Assembly (NCBI GenBank): GCA_032718475.1
Contig: JAUCBJ010005433.1
Span: 23,758 to 87,757 of the forward strand
Length of the DNA stretch: 64,000 bases
Origin: Nemertoderma westbladi
Lineage: Eukaryota; Xenacoelomorpha; Nemertodermatida; Nemertodermatidae
Reading direction: 5' to 3'
Shown: in pieces, positions 49,801 to 52,646 of the stretch
Layout: each line of letters starts with the position of its first letter
Position numbering within the stretch: the first letter of the stretch is position 1
The notes under the pieces: generated by a model
What the model was told of the DNA's origin: nothing
The model's input: the letters and a program-made list of their open reading frames with translations, nothing else
Database searches by the model: none
Translations under genes and position numbers: made by a program

Positions 49801-50321
49801 GACGCCGGTTGTCATGGAAACGGGAAAATAACAAAAACGCCTCCACATGAAAAAGGTAGTACAAAAGTACATGTCTAAATATGTCATAACAATTAAAATA
49901 AATTTAGGCATCGAATTAAACATCTCGGGATTATCGGTAAAAAAATCACTTTTAAAAATAACAATATGGAAAATCAATGACGTCACTCCAATTACGCCAT
50001 GGCACGGGCCGTGAGGCAGGCATAGCAGCGCCCCTGTCAGTCAACTGGGCAAATATTAAAATGAAAGAACACTTGCTAATTATAACATGAATGTTTTCGT
50101 AAATTTTTCTGCAATTTATAAAGTATATGAAATATAAAACCATATATTCTATTAAAACCCGTATATATTTAATTTTAAGTCCTTATTTAATATTCCACTC
50201 AAGCGTGAAATACGGTTCTACTTTATTTAAATATAATGTGTATTTATCTTTATTTGTATTTATATAGCTTACCTCCACCAGCCCCAGTTACCAAGGCTAC
50301 TCGTCCCCCGAAACTAAGCAT
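4600..50321 (-). CDS. HSD17B4: Peroxisomal multifunctional enzyme type 2 (17-beta-HSD type 4), 13 exons, 3' end missing
   Basis: Bifunctional peroxisomal beta-oxidation enzyme with D-3-hydroxyacyl-CoA dehydrogenase and 2-enoyl-CoA hydratase 2 activities plus an SCP2-like lipid-binding domain. Coding exons on the minus strand, in order: 50321-50273, 49536-49375, 48555-48427, 34056-33907, 26752-26513, 19962-19834, 19433-19194, 18841-18681, 10238-10115, 6753-6592, 5697-5617, 5232-5039, 4810-4600. All junctions are GT/AG and phases join without a break, giving about 677 residues. Visible are the SDR cofactor motif TGAGGGLG, NNAG, the active-site YSAGK, the hydratase motif [13 protein letters not shown] with its Asp and His, and the start of the SCP2 domain. 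A peroxisomal C-terminal signal cannot be seen because the last ~60-75 residues are absent. Four intronless genes and many transposons sit in its introns. Family assignment is very secure; the first exon may be preceded by a non-coding exon. Confidence 0.95.
5039..5232 (-). CDS. HSD17B4: HSD17B4 exon 12: hydratase 2 hot-dog core
   Basis: 194 nt, phase 1 to phase 0. It contains [20 protein letters not shown], which matches the region following the catalytic motif of type 2 enoyl-CoA hydratases, and [16 protein letters not shown]. The donor is the weaker GTTAGA. Confidence 0.92.
5290..5440. repeat. Dispersed repeat shared with 44390-44480
   Basis: The stretch starting GACGCAATCAAAATG and running to a GTGACCTGCCCC-type end resembles 44395-44480. 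The tail motif (CTGTAACCTGCTCcttTCCC) also recurs at about 15455-15475 and 37015-37035, and inverted near 37411-37425. This suggests a short interspersed or MITE family. Boundaries are approximate. Confidence 0.45.
5617..5697 (-). CDS. HSD17B4: HSD17B4 exon 11: hydratase 2 catalytic motif
   Basis: 81 nt, phase 1 to phase 1. It encodes the hydratase 2 signature [16 protein letters not shown]. The Asp of GD and the His five residues later correspond to the catalytic pair known in the human enzyme (Asp510/His515). Acceptor ATTTTAG, donor GTGAGG. Confidence 0.93.
5790..5862 (-). repeat. tRNA-like sequence, probable SINE head or tRNA pseudogene
   Basis: On the minus strand the sequence shows a box-A-like TAGCTGAATGGTTAGAGCG, an anticodon-loop-like CTTCCAA (anticodon TCC if read as a tRNA) and a box-B-like GTTCGATCCC at tRNA spacing. 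The anticodon stem does not pair well, so a working tRNA is unlikely. It sits in an HSD17B4 intron about 90 bp from exon 11. Confidence 0.55.
6592..6753 (-). CDS. HSD17B4: HSD17B4 exon 10: first hot-dog domain
   Basis: 162 nt, phase 1 to phase 1. It encodes [16 protein letters not shown] and [15 protein letters not shown], matching the FLVGSGGFGGK stretch of the vertebrate enzyme. The acceptor lies in an AT-rich tract; the donor is GTGAGT. Confidence 0.92.
6780..8090 (+). pseudogene. Degenerate LINE reverse-transcriptase relic
   Basis: Broken plus-strand frames read [20 protein letters not shown], then an FRKAFD-type RT motif at about 7020-7040, and near the 3' end a cysteine/histidine tail [18 protein letters not shown] (about 8030-8087). 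That tail resembles the C-terminal zinc-finger end of many LINE ORF2 proteins. Several stops and shifts show it is dead. It is inserted in an HSD17B4 intron, 26 bp upstream of the exon 10 acceptor (minus-strand sense). Confidence 0.6.
8240..9353 (+). mobile_element. Possible non-autonomous Helitron-like element
   Basis: The right end has the arrangement known for Helitron 3' ends: a GC-rich hairpin ACGGGCC-GGTA-GGCCCGT at 9330-9347, two bases, then CTAG followed by T at 9354 (CTRR|T). The left part begins with a CTACTGG/CTACTGA microsatellite (8241-8293). Internal direct repeats with ATCGCGGTTTA and TTGAAACATCTCAACTTG occur at about 8370-8410 and 8947-8990. No Rep/helicase coding is present. 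The left boundary is a guess. Confidence 0.45.
9484..10015. repeat. MITE-like inverted repeat with a duplicated core
   Basis: Arms at 9489-9550 and 9711-9775 are inverted copies (AAGGTACCTTAAAT with ATTTAAGGTACCTTT, and ATTCGCGAAATTAAGTTAAT with its complement). The core between the arms, containing ACACAGTATCT and CACCAATTACTTTCATTT, recurs directly at about 9885-10015. No ORF is present. It is probably a non-autonomous DNA element in an HSD17B4 intron. Confidence 0.55.
10115..10238 (-). CDS. HSD17B4: HSD17B4 exon 9: start of hydratase hot-dog fold
   Basis: 124 nt, phase 0 to phase 1. It encodes [18 protein letters not shown] and [14 protein letters not shown], nearly collinear with the vertebrate VLHGEQYLELYKPLP region. 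Acceptor TCTTACAG, donor GTGAGT. Confidence 0.93.
10949..12395 (+). pseudogene. IS3EU-like integrase-type transposase, two exons, inactivated
   Basis: Exon 1 (10949-11406) gives an N-terminal helix-turn-helix-like part, then a [20 protein letters not shown] motif and [13 protein letters not shown] with the first catalytic Asp. A donor (AAAGG|GTAAAA) and an acceptor ending AAG at 11775 define a ~370-bp intron. Exon 2 (11776-12395) continues in phase with [18 protein letters not shown] (second Asp) and [14 protein letters not shown] (catalytic Glu). Inactivating changes are a TAA near 11056, a frameshift near 11262 and a TAA at 11304-11306. Its stop codon lies inside the first units of the 20-bp satellite, so the last dozen residues are repeat-encoded. 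Similar integrase-core proteins are common in fish and coral genomes. Confidence 0.75.
12361..14160. repeat. 20-bp near-palindromic satellite, 90 uninterrupted units
   Basis: The 1800 bp are exactly periodic at 20 bp without one insertion or deletion. The main unit types are TATCTCCGGGCCTGAGATAG, TATCTCCGGGCCGGACTTAG, TATCTCCGGGTCGGACTTAG and TATCTCCGGGCCAGACATAG. The first type is a 19-bp near-palindrome. Long minus-strand frames through the array (a repeating [13 protein letters not shown] peptide) are artefacts of the period. The array ends right beside the right TIR of the IS3EU-like element, so it acts as that element's subterminal region. Confidence 0.9.
14185..16663. other. Intronic stretch without a recognised gene
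   Basis: AT-rich, inside the HSD17B4 intron between exons 9 and 8. At about 15435-15480 it has a copy of the dispersed GCCTTGGTTAGAAAA / AACCTGCTC motif. A short perfect inverted repeat around 16308-16342 (GTTTCTAAAATAC ... TATTCTAGAAAC) is visible. Nothing coding was recognised. Confidence 0.4.
16664..17227 (-). CDS. DENR: Density-regulated protein (translation reinitiation factor), intronless
   Basis: DENR pairs with MCT1 and helps 40S recycling and reinitiation after short upstream ORFs. From the Met at 17227 ([10 protein letters not shown]) the frame codes for about 187 residues, close to the usual ~198. The N-terminal part has a cysteine cluster [16 protein letters not shown] with KCLEW, as in the DENR zinc-binding region. 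It is followed by a basic linker [16 protein letters not shown], then the SUI1/eIF1-like domain with [17 protein letters not shown] and [18 protein letters not shown]. The frame is open further upstream to 17320, but the extra 31 residues do not resemble the family. It lies in the sense direction inside an HSD17B4 intron with no introns of its own, whereas vertebrate DENR has several. A retrocopy is likely, though no A-tail was seen. It is more GC-rich than its surroundings. Confidence 0.92.
   Translation of the reverse strand: MTSSGDELPRTVDAETSDPVGPGTDDDSVARVSYPLRVAYCGECSLPLEYCEFSGRFEKCLEWREKHLPEEYAAAVESGAAEPEDEKKRQKRGGKGQKKRGKDKSDPNPVKIHTEQRGKKKNVTIVTGLKSHEVNLKDATRLFSKRFAASSSVTNDDEVTIQGDIADDLVDFLQDKLNINDDYIEVL
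17228..18680. other. Intronic stretch with C- and G-runs, no gene recognised
   Basis: Between DENR and HSD17B4 exon 8. It contains a C run at about 18154-18168 and a G run at about 18257-18276, roughly 90 bp apart on the same strand. They could pair as a hairpin stem or form G-quadruplex structure. Open frames across these runs are not credible proteins. Confidence 0.4.
18681..18841 (-). CDS. HSD17B4: HSD17B4 exon 8
   Basis: 161 nt, phase 1 to phase 0. It encodes [20 protein letters not shown] and [20 protein letters not shown], then [10 protein letters not shown], collinear with the LPTFGVIIGQK...IPGLSINFAK region of the hydratase half. Acceptor CATTGCAG, donor GTACAT. Confidence 0.93.
19194..19433 (-). 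CDS. HSD17B4: HSD17B4 exon 7: linker and start of hydratase domain
   Basis: 240 nt, phase 1 to phase 1. The acceptor at TTAATAG is the one that keeps phase with exon 6. It encodes a low-conservation linker ([20 protein letters not shown] and onward), then [20 protein letters not shown] and YALSG, matching the YTELEAIMYALGVG start of the hydratase half. Confidence 0.88.
19834..19962 (-). CDS. HSD17B4: HSD17B4 exon 6: end of dehydrogenase unit
   Basis: 129 nt, phase 1 to phase 1. It encodes [15 protein letters not shown] and [14 protein letters not shown], matching RWERTLGAIVR and VKANWKKICDFEN in the vertebrate enzyme. Acceptor TTGTTTCAG, donor GTTGGT. The 6.3-kb donor array of exon 5 begins about 235 bp upstream (minus-strand sense) of this exon. 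Confidence 0.9.
20197..26520 (-). repeat. Splice-donor minisatellite of HSD17B4 exon 5, about 195-200 copies
   Basis: Head-to-tail units of 31-32 bp (33 in variants with an extra A). Read on the minus strand, each unit is GGGCGGCTCAAG|GTAAGTTAAA followed by CTATAGGAGA. The first half is the last ~9 bases of exon 5 (CGGCTCAAG), the middle is a consensus 5' splice site, and the rest is the start of the intron. The copy next to the exon (26513-26520) is the real exon end. Variants include CTCAG|GTAAGT (fully complementary to the U1 5' end), CTCTAG|GTAAGT and CTCGG|GTAAGT. A minority have GGAAGT, which destroys the donor. Variant blocks recur in runs, as expected for repeat expansion. Confidence 0.95.
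26513..26752 (-). CDS. HSD17B4: HSD17B4 exon 5: end of SDR domain
   Basis: 240 nt, phase 1 to phase 1. It starts with [15 protein letters not shown] directly after the YSAG of exon 4 and so supplies the catalytic Lys of YSAGK. It continues [18 protein letters not shown] and [15 protein letters not shown]. Its last bases CGGCTCAAG are the seed of the neighbouring donor array. Confidence 0.95.
26753..27296. other. Intronic DNA, nothing recognised
   Basis: Unique-looking AT-rich intron between exon 5 and the TIR element that starts at 27297. No coding signal and no long repeat was noticed. Confidence 0.4.
27297..28744. mobile_element. Non-autonomous TIR element with internal tandem repeats
   Basis: The terminal inverted repeats share AAGCGCCGTTTACGC and the following AAAACTATCTG: left 27297-27340, right about 28700-28744. 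The right end is followed by TTAA and the left is preceded by TGAA-type bases. A TTAA target, as used by Kolobok and piggyBac elements, is possible but not proven. Inside are a G-rich run (27371-27409) and four diverged ~140-bp repeats. No transposase is seen. Confidence 0.7.
27560..28180. repeat. Four diverged ~140-bp tandem repeats
   Basis: Each repeat carries a CTGTCTGTC-rich part, then TGTCAAAATATAA, an AACTAGATAAA/AGCTAAA part, and GTTGCTGATTTCATTTCCGA with TCAGTTTTCACTTTTAA. Copies start near 27590, 27750, 27890 and 28040. They lie wholly inside the TIR element 27297-28744. Confidence 0.7.
28876..29098 (+). repeat. 5' LTR of the Gypsy-type element
   Basis: 223 bp, TG...CA ends. It matches the 3' LTR (33754-33901) over its first ~25 and last ~115 bases, with an additional middle section. 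The LTR pair differs by scattered substitutions, so the insertion is not very recent. Confidence 0.88.
29188..30692 (+). pseudogene. Gag and protease part of the Gypsy-type element
   Basis: The frame opens at 29188 with a coiled-coil-like start ([20 protein letters not shown]), is broken by a frameshift near 29598, and resumes to a TGA at 30690-30692. Features include [16 protein letters not shown] and a CCHC knuckle [14 protein letters not shown] (about 30239-30280). The protease-like active site is [13 protein letters not shown], where the family usually has D-[ST]-G, so Pro replaces the usual residue. Confidence 0.85.
30693..33773 (+). pseudogene. Pol part (RT, RNase H, integrase) of the Gypsy-type element
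   Basis: In the same frame as gag, RT follows ([12 protein letters not shown], then [11 protein letters not shown] in the active-site position). It is interrupted by TAA at 31626 and TGA at 31917. RNase H ([20 protein letters not shown] and onward) runs to about 32580, where a frameshift occurs. The integrase zinc region ([11 protein letters not shown]) follows, then a second frameshift near 32870. The core has [13 protein letters not shown] and [11 protein letters not shown] with the three acidic residues. The combination of two stops and two shifts means it cannot be autonomous. Confidence 0.88.
33754..33901 (+). repeat. 3' LTR of the Gypsy-type element
   Basis: 148 bp, TG...CA ends, preceded by a purine tract AAGGGGGGAGGGGG. 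Its last two bases on the minus strand (TG) become bases +6 and +7 of the HSD17B4 exon 4 intron. Confidence 0.88.
33907..34056 (-). CDS. HSD17B4: HSD17B4 exon 4: SDR active-site exon
   Basis: 150 nt, phase 1 to phase 1. It encodes [17 protein letters not shown], then [20 protein letters not shown] and YSAG, containing the catalytic Ser and Tyr of the SDR family. The donor GCAG|GTCAGTG is formed from the target duplication and LTR end of the Gypsy-type insertion. Confidence 0.95.
34117..34300. repeat. AACAATGAGC-type ~10-bp minisatellite
   Basis: Irregular tandem repeats of AGCAACAACG/AGCAACAATG-like units with a higher-order duplication (AAGCGAGCACCAAAGAACAA occurs twice). It lies in the intron upstream of exon 4. 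Open frames across it are repeat artefacts. Confidence 0.8.
34301..35377. other. Non-coding stretch upstream of CPTP
   Basis: AT-rich intron followed from about 34960 by a sequence rich in CGTACG/CAGTACT/CTGTAC motifs running up to the CPTP start. No ORF of interest. It is a plausible promoter region for CPTP, but no specific element such as a TATA box at a fixed distance could be defended. Confidence 0.35.
35378..36019 (+). CDS. CPTP: Ceramide-1-phosphate transfer protein (GLTP fold), intronless
   Basis: The frame codes for 213 residues, the usual length. CPTP is a cytosolic all-alpha GLTP-fold protein that moves ceramide-1-phosphate between membranes. The sequence is collinear with the vertebrate protein: [20 protein letters not shown], then DVKSKM with the headgroup-binding Asp55/Lys59, [20 protein letters not shown] with the Arg pair, [20 protein letters not shown] with the conserved His, and the C-terminal [10 protein letters not shown]. 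The start ATATGG at 35378 is the first Met and fits the family start. It sits antisense to HSD17B4 in its exon 3-4 intron and is uninterrupted, whereas the vertebrate gene has introns. A retrogene origin is possible. No A-tail or target duplication was seen. Confidence 0.93.
   Translation: MDPGKFSVARLRDYCIQSVDDLNGEVNIPFYLKSWQEILLFFNTMGSVFNFLTSDVKSKMNTVQTSLDDDQIASHYQYIGKMLKYELDNDLIDLVHYGKLSGARQLLRLHRAFKFVALLLQGLETSLESDNSHKIASKSYEHSLAPYHTWLIRHTVYFALRALPSRKTLFLRLFGDREETDAKQELNSAVDALNRTYELTNSLYDQLNLLDIP
36020..36939. other. Non-coding stretch after CPTP
   Basis: Presumed CPTP 3' UTR followed by AT-rich intron. No further gene recognised. The small frame at 36516-36707 has no recognisable similarity and is probably chance. 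Confidence 0.35.
36940..37480. repeat. MITE-like element with inverted subterminal motifs
   Basis: The left side (GTTTTGGTTAGCTCTTAGAA, then TGTAACCTGCTCCTTTCCC at about 37014-37032) is answered by the inverted GAAAGGAGCAGGTTACA (about 37413-37430) and TTTTCTAACCACACAATAAA. The same motif family appears at 5400-5440, 15430-15480 and 44460-44560. No coding. Confidence 0.5.
37605..37965. repeat. 28-bp minisatellite, about 12-13 copies
   Basis: Head-to-tail copies of GATGGTGCCAGTCTGTCTAC plus GTGTGTAT, with C/T and G/A variants (GGTGTCAG, GTCTATC). It is intronic and not adjacent to any recognised exon, so unlike the two HSD17B4 donor arrays it does not carry a splice site. Confidence 0.9.
38530..38845. 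repeat. MITE-like inverted repeat
   Basis: The left arm TACTACTCCTCCGCCGTTAT (about 38538) is complementary to AATAACGGAGGAGTAGTC (about 38820). The interior is AT-rich with no coding potential. A fragment of another repeat directly adjoins to the right. Confidence 0.6.
38907..39741. mobile_element. MITE-like TIR element
   Basis: The ends are inverted copies of ATATCGATGGTGTTTTATCA followed by TAACNACTCAAA. The internal sequence repeats GCATAACCACTCAAAT several times in both parts (about 39063, 39117, 39523), like subterminal transposase-binding sites. No ORF. It lies antisense-neutral in the large exon 3-4 intron. Confidence 0.7.
39742..40357. other. Non-coding stretch upstream of the SelU-like gene
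   Basis: No gene recognised. This would contain the promoter and 5' UTR of the 40358 gene. No clear core element could be named. Confidence 0.35.
40358..41488 (+). CDS. tRNA 2-selenouridine synthase-like protein (SelU/MnmH family), intronless
   Basis: 376 residues, similar to bacterial MnmH (~364). That enzyme replaces sulfur by selenium, through a geranylated intermediate, in 2-thiouridine at tRNA wobble position 34. The N-terminal half is a rhodanese domain: [30 protein letters not shown], and the catalytic Cys loop [10 protein letters not shown] where bacteria have C-x-R-G-G-L-R-S. The C-terminal half is a P-loop domain: SGKTGTGKS (about residues 173-181), [14 protein letters not shown] and [13 protein letters not shown], all diagnostic of the family. 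The frame is intact and intronless, antisense to HSD17B4 in the exon 3-4 intron. TRMT6 follows 108 bp downstream. Such genes are known in some invertebrates; the frame is eukaryotic in context, so contamination is unlikely. Confidence 0.9.
   Translation: MLNLVQLLGGSVKNYGSATLETISIPLQTPKKLLERPLLPKISEIIDVRSPLEFSNDHIPGAINLPLLSNHQRSYIGQQYKKSKFEARKTGAEIITANISEHIKEHFVDKSHDYIPLVYCERGRLRSSSLAAVLQQIGFEVFTLDEGYKHYRGRVRDTLDSLPLDLRFRVISGKTGTGKSLILNRLRSAGEQVLDLEDLAKHKGSVLGEFHNEAQPTQKYFDSLICKELLGFNPDRTVWIESESRRIGKVTIPRCLFEKLKDSQRIVLVVPIEERIAHILKDYPNLVEAPDAIRPLLQRLVRVVSADRIAYWNQCVDKRWANEFVDSMLQDYYDRLYQHSQEKNCNVGVKKRTVSLDKINADHIDNKLQEILNEDC
41597..42940 (+). CDS. TRMT6: tRNA (adenine58-N1)-methyltransferase non-catalytic subunit, intronless
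   Basis: 447 residues from the Met at 41597 (vertebrates ~497). TRMT6 is the tRNA-binding partner of TRMT61A in the nuclear enzyme making m1A58. The order of motifs matches: [54 protein letters not shown], then a Rossmann-like but catalytically dead middle, an acidic/variable linker, and the C-terminal [30 protein letters not shown] and [15 protein letters not shown]. The frame is open 17 codons upstream, but the Met in GAAATGG is the family-like start. Vertebrate TRMT6 is multi-exon; this copy has none. It follows the SelU-like gene on the same strand with only 108 bp between, and no AATAAA was seen in that gap. Confidence 0.93.
   Translation: MDNNNIQRGRCVILEKEGDKGSSLKPFTIPVSAGERDTVRFDKFRFSIASIIGQPLGSRFQLDDKSTEGRGSTVLQRWIPSRTPVEIEGHGDGVGSDNRSLIDDSTAQRLDESDIQRMKNDGVSGGAIVASLIEGSATFAGKTKFSQEKYVKKKRKKHDVILTVSKPTLRSVARLAFQRNMINHGFALRSDSLALLLTSADLHSGCRVLFHETCQGVLTAGVVQHLAGNGLAVGLYQSTSPNSYVSLQYMNFSEECSRTLVPLTFEDVRGIKNHLKNKTGETQGVNEVPMVEDDVSININVEEPLDKKMKIDDSEGLISSAMEVAPKEAVNGDNLRKSIRDNKQVMSTFEKGDFDCVIIATRLAPGPILAACLPYLRASRTFAVYSEVPSAILECWDIAKSAGAINLKVERTWLRDYQVLEDRTHPVVTMTSNAFRFILTGHTVHNE
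43037..43042 (+). promoter_or_regulatory. Candidate polyadenylation signal for TRMT6
   Basis: AATAAA lies 97 bp after the TRMT6 stop. No AATAAA occurs between the SelU-like stop (41488) and the TRMT6 start, so this may serve both genes. Confidence 0.45.
43496..44773. mobile_element. hAT-like non-autonomous element
   Basis: The ends are inverted: AGGGATGCGGCAGAG on the left and CTCTGTCGCATCCCT on the right. The subterminal regions are rich in inverted CTCCGG/CCGGAG motifs. The flanks show an 8-bp duplication AACCAAAT (43488-43495 and 44776-44783, two bases after the right TIR), the length typical of hAT insertions. The interior holds a C run (about 43884-43902) and a C8 tract near 44620, and no transposase. 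It may also have captured a copy of the dispersed repeat at 44390-44600. Confidence 0.7.
44990..45545 (-). pseudogene. LINE reverse-transcriptase C-terminal fragment
   Basis: Minus-strand frames give [55 protein letters not shown] and [20 protein letters not shown]. After a frameshift near 45255 comes [15 protein letters not shown]. This is the familiar RT C-terminal region of RTE/CR1-like elements. It is truncated at both ends, and a short relative lies at 1825-1960. Confidence 0.75.
45610..46123. other. AT-rich intronic DNA, nothing recognised
   Basis: Between the LINE fragment and the IS3EU-like element at 46124. No coding or repeat structure was identified by eye. Confidence 0.35.
46124..47074 (+). 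mobile_element. IS3EU-like short element with long TIRs and a SAM-domain ORF
   Basis: Ends TAC + GGAGCCCGGGAAGGGACATG and its exact inverse, flanked by a perfect 6-bp duplication GATTTG (46118-46123, 47075-47080). The TIRs extend inward about 190-260 bp. Palindromic CGTGTTAGCTAACACGAG-like repeats come next to the ends, then a long arm (about 46217-46315 inverted at about 46815-46915). The 20-bp tip is shared with the element at 10604-14184, so both belong to one family. The middle carries a SAM-like ORF. 951 bp in total. Confidence 0.85.
46426..46905 (+). CDS. SAM-like domain ORF inside the IS3EU-like element
   Basis: Residues ~5-65 ([20 protein letters not shown] to AFCRQMNG) look like a SAM-type helical domain: [10 protein letters not shown] and [13 protein letters not shown] are in the usual positions. 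A low-complexity Ser/Asn linker and a basic patch follow. A potential donor AAAG|GTAATA at about 46754 would end this exon. The last ~40 residues are read from the inverted repeat and are probably not real protein. It may be the first exon of a second transposon gene or a captured host exon. Function unknown. Confidence 0.5.
   Translation: MNMNNELETFMRERSLGEFIPRMVTDKISPDVILLPKDVELKLYLPAYGDRVSVKAFCRQMNGTSSSNNPKPTSESNADSNGNTVLDRIRNRLGIAKGSKRIRDQVVNMKGNTYAKKSCSRLELGWLHYRFFPQISLQFSSPMLLLYNQSNNSKFVILT
47081..48426. other. Intronic DNA without a recognised gene
   Basis: AT-rich. The minus frame at 47142-47372 has no family resemblance. Nothing else noted apart from short repeats (ACGCTAATTTGG-type near 47445). 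Confidence 0.35.
48427..48555 (-). CDS. HSD17B4: HSD17B4 exon 3: SDR NNAG exon
   Basis: 129 nt, phase 1 to phase 1. It encodes [39 protein letters not shown] and LEDW, matching the NNAG segment of the dehydrogenase domain. Acceptor AATGTAG, donor GTTAGT. It was too short and frame-restricted to stand out as an open frame. Confidence 0.94.
48556..49136. other. Intron between HSD17B4 exons 2 and 3, unique part
   Basis: AT-rich intronic DNA between the exon 2 donor array and exon 3. No gene or repeat recognised. Confidence 0.4.
49137..49383 (-). repeat. Splice-donor minisatellite of HSD17B4 exon 2, about 8-9 copies
   Basis: 29-bp units. On the minus strand each unit is CTAGTTACG|GTGAGTCGGC plus CGGAAGGTCC. 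CTAGTTACG is the last 9 bases of exon 2 and GTGAGT its donor. The first copy is the genuine exon-intron junction (exon end at 49375). Sequence divergence rises with distance from the exon: the last copies have GACATTCC or CTAACAGACAAACTC variants. Confidence 0.95.
49375..49536 (-). CDS. HSD17B4: HSD17B4 exon 2: SDR cofactor-binding exon
   Basis: 162 nt, phase 1 to phase 1. It encodes [40 protein letters not shown] and [13 protein letters not shown], completing TGAGGGLG begun in exon 1. Acceptor TATTACAG. The donor is the first copy of the adjacent 29-bp array. Confidence 0.95.
49537..50272. other. HSD17B4 intron 1, nothing recognised
   Basis: AT-rich intron with no recognised gene or repeat. 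Small minus-strand frames here show no similarity. Confidence 0.4.
50273..50321 (-). CDS. HSD17B4: HSD17B4 exon 1 (first coding exon)
   Basis: 49 coding nt, [16 protein letters not shown], phase 0 to phase 1, donor GTAAGC. An acceptor-like TTTACAG lies 12 bp upstream of the ATG (ending at 50334), so a 5' non-coding exon further right is plausible. In that case the true promoter would be between here and 52.6 kb. Confidence 0.88.
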
Positions 50322-50339
50322 CCTGCCAGCTCTCTGTAA

Positions 50340-52012
50340 ACGTCGTTTAATTTAAAACCAAAAAAACAAGAAAAAATAATTTCGAGGCATTATCAATGTA
50401 AAATTAAATAAAAGTGACATACATTAAGACGCAAGGAACAGTACGGCTCTTGTCATATTAGTTAATTGATTTAATGAAAAACTGCATTAACACATAATGA
50501 GATATCGAAGTTTGTTAGTAACAGTATAAAATAATAGAAAACACATGTTCTAGTCCTTCACTTCGCCCCTTCCTGAAGTTATCTGATTATAGGAGAATTC
50601 GGTACCTACTGTATTATACTGTAGTTGATACTGGTAGTTGGATAATTATGAACATAGCATTTTGTTTCACACCGTATTACAAGAATCCAGTATTATACTG
50701 TTTACCTACAAACTATCATCAATCTACATAAATCATTAAATCGTAGTATTCTTATAAATAGAAACTAATGTCGTCATAATTAGTATGACGACAGCATGAA
50801 CTAATTGCAATTGGGAAATATCTCTGAGTGTAACTTTATTTCGAGTTCTGTCCACGCCACGACCCACCTCAGTACTTTGACCTGTATTTTGGTTTGGGTT
50901 TAGATTAGGTCTACATTAGGAGATTTACAGTACAGTATTCAGTCAGGTCAGGCAGTACACAGTAGGTACCGGTACGATCTCCAAACGCCAAAGGAACAAG
51001 AAAATTCGAAGTTCCGAAAGCTTACCTTACAGGCCTAGCAGCCTAGGACACTCTGCTCTGATCCTGAACTGGATTTACAAGGCTCAAATCGAGTCTAATC
51101 TGAAATATTATATGAAATTTCTGATATAAACGATGCCTTCGGACTATACGCTGTAGGCAGTGTATAGGTTGGGTTAGGGACTCTGAAGCTAGCTTAGGGC
51201 GCTTGCCACTAGTCCTCTCTCACCTCACTATGCATACATACACAAAGAGGGCATTCACAATCATCCGTAGAATTTCAGACACAATTCCCACTCTGCCACT
51301 CACTGACTGACTGTGACTGACTGTGTGCGGTACAGCGGTGCGGTAGGAGGGCTAGCACTTCCATTTAGTATTAGTAGCACTACAGCTACTCATACTTCTG
51401 ATACTTCTACCTGCGGACCTGACCTGTGAGTGTATTTTTTACTTATGTAAAAATTTAAAAGTGGACTAGAATAAAACCTAAAAATTACTACCGGTAACAA
51501 CTGCAGCAATCAACATCAACATCAATGCCTACTTTTCAGAAATTCCGGACTGTACTTACATCGAGTAGATTAGTAGGCATTGGTCTTGCACCCACTTACT
51601 ACCGGTACTGCGGTACAGACTGTTGAACAAAAGTGTTTGAAATATCGTATTAATTTAAATTTCCCTCCCTCATTCGAATAGGTAAATATTGTTCAACTGA
51701 TGATATACTGTAGTCAATACACTATTATGGACACTAAATGTAGCATTTATGTCATATACTTTATTGCCATTCGCAAACTTTGCCATTTTAAGGTTGAACT
51801 GAAGGTTGAACTATTTCTGCAGCTGAGCTTAACAGGTAACCTCTGTGAAGGCAGTAGGCCGCTATACCCAAACCTCATAGTCACCTATGCCGCCTCTGAG
51901 TCAATCAATGAACGATGCTCTACGGCCTATTTATTTCACCCCTGTCCGTGACGCTCCTCCTCACACCACACAGGGATGCGCGAGCGAAATGACAATCACT
52001 GACAGCAATAAT
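50340..52012. other. Region upstream of HSD17B4, no gene recognised
   Basis: The stretch around 50850-51650 has mixed composition with many GTAC/CTGTAC motifs, a likely place for the HSD17B4 promoter or first non-coding exon. No defensible core promoter element or further gene was found. Confidence 0.35.
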
Positions 52013-52448
52013 GCAATCAGTTGACATGTCATCTGATCACTGACTGAATGATTGTGGAACCAATAAGCTGTGAGCTGTCATTTGATGATCACTAACTGCA
52101 TGCTTGAGTAATAATCAATCAGCTGACAGCTGTCACCTGATCACTAACTGCATGCTTGTGGAACAAATCAAGCTGACATGTCATCTGATCACTGACTGCA
52201 TGCTTGTGGAACCAATCAGCTGACATGTCATCTGATCACTTTCTACCATCATGTTTGTGGAATCAATCAGCTGACAGCTGTATTCTGATCACTAACCTCA
52301 TGCTTGTGGAACCAATCAGCTGACATGTCATCTAATCATTGACTACATGCTTGTGGAACCAATCAGCTGACATGTCATCTGTTCCATGACTGCATGATTG
52401 TAGAACCAATCAGCTGGCATCTGATCACTGAGTGCATCTTGTGGAATC
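52013..52448. repeat. ~48-bp minisatellite, about 9 diverged copies
   Basis: Repeats built from AATCAGCTGACATGTCATCT, GATCACTGACTGCATGCTTG and TGGAACC. Each unit holds the palindromes CAGCTG, ACATGT, TGATCA and GCATGC plus a CCAAT-type box (ACCAATCAG). It lies just beyond the 3' end of the sulfotransferase gene, 1.7 kb upstream of HSD17B4. Confidence 0.85.
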
Positions 52449-52646
52449 CAGTCGATTTTTATCGAGTTGTGCACGGATACCTACCGGTAAGGTTTTTTAC
52501 TATTATCAGCTTTTCCTCACATCAAATAATAATAATGAACTAACTATAACAAATGGGTTATTTAATGAAACAATAGGGCCTATGGTTAAATATTTAGTTT
52601 CGCAAAGACAACCACACAATGAACGAATTCACAGGGTAAATTACAC

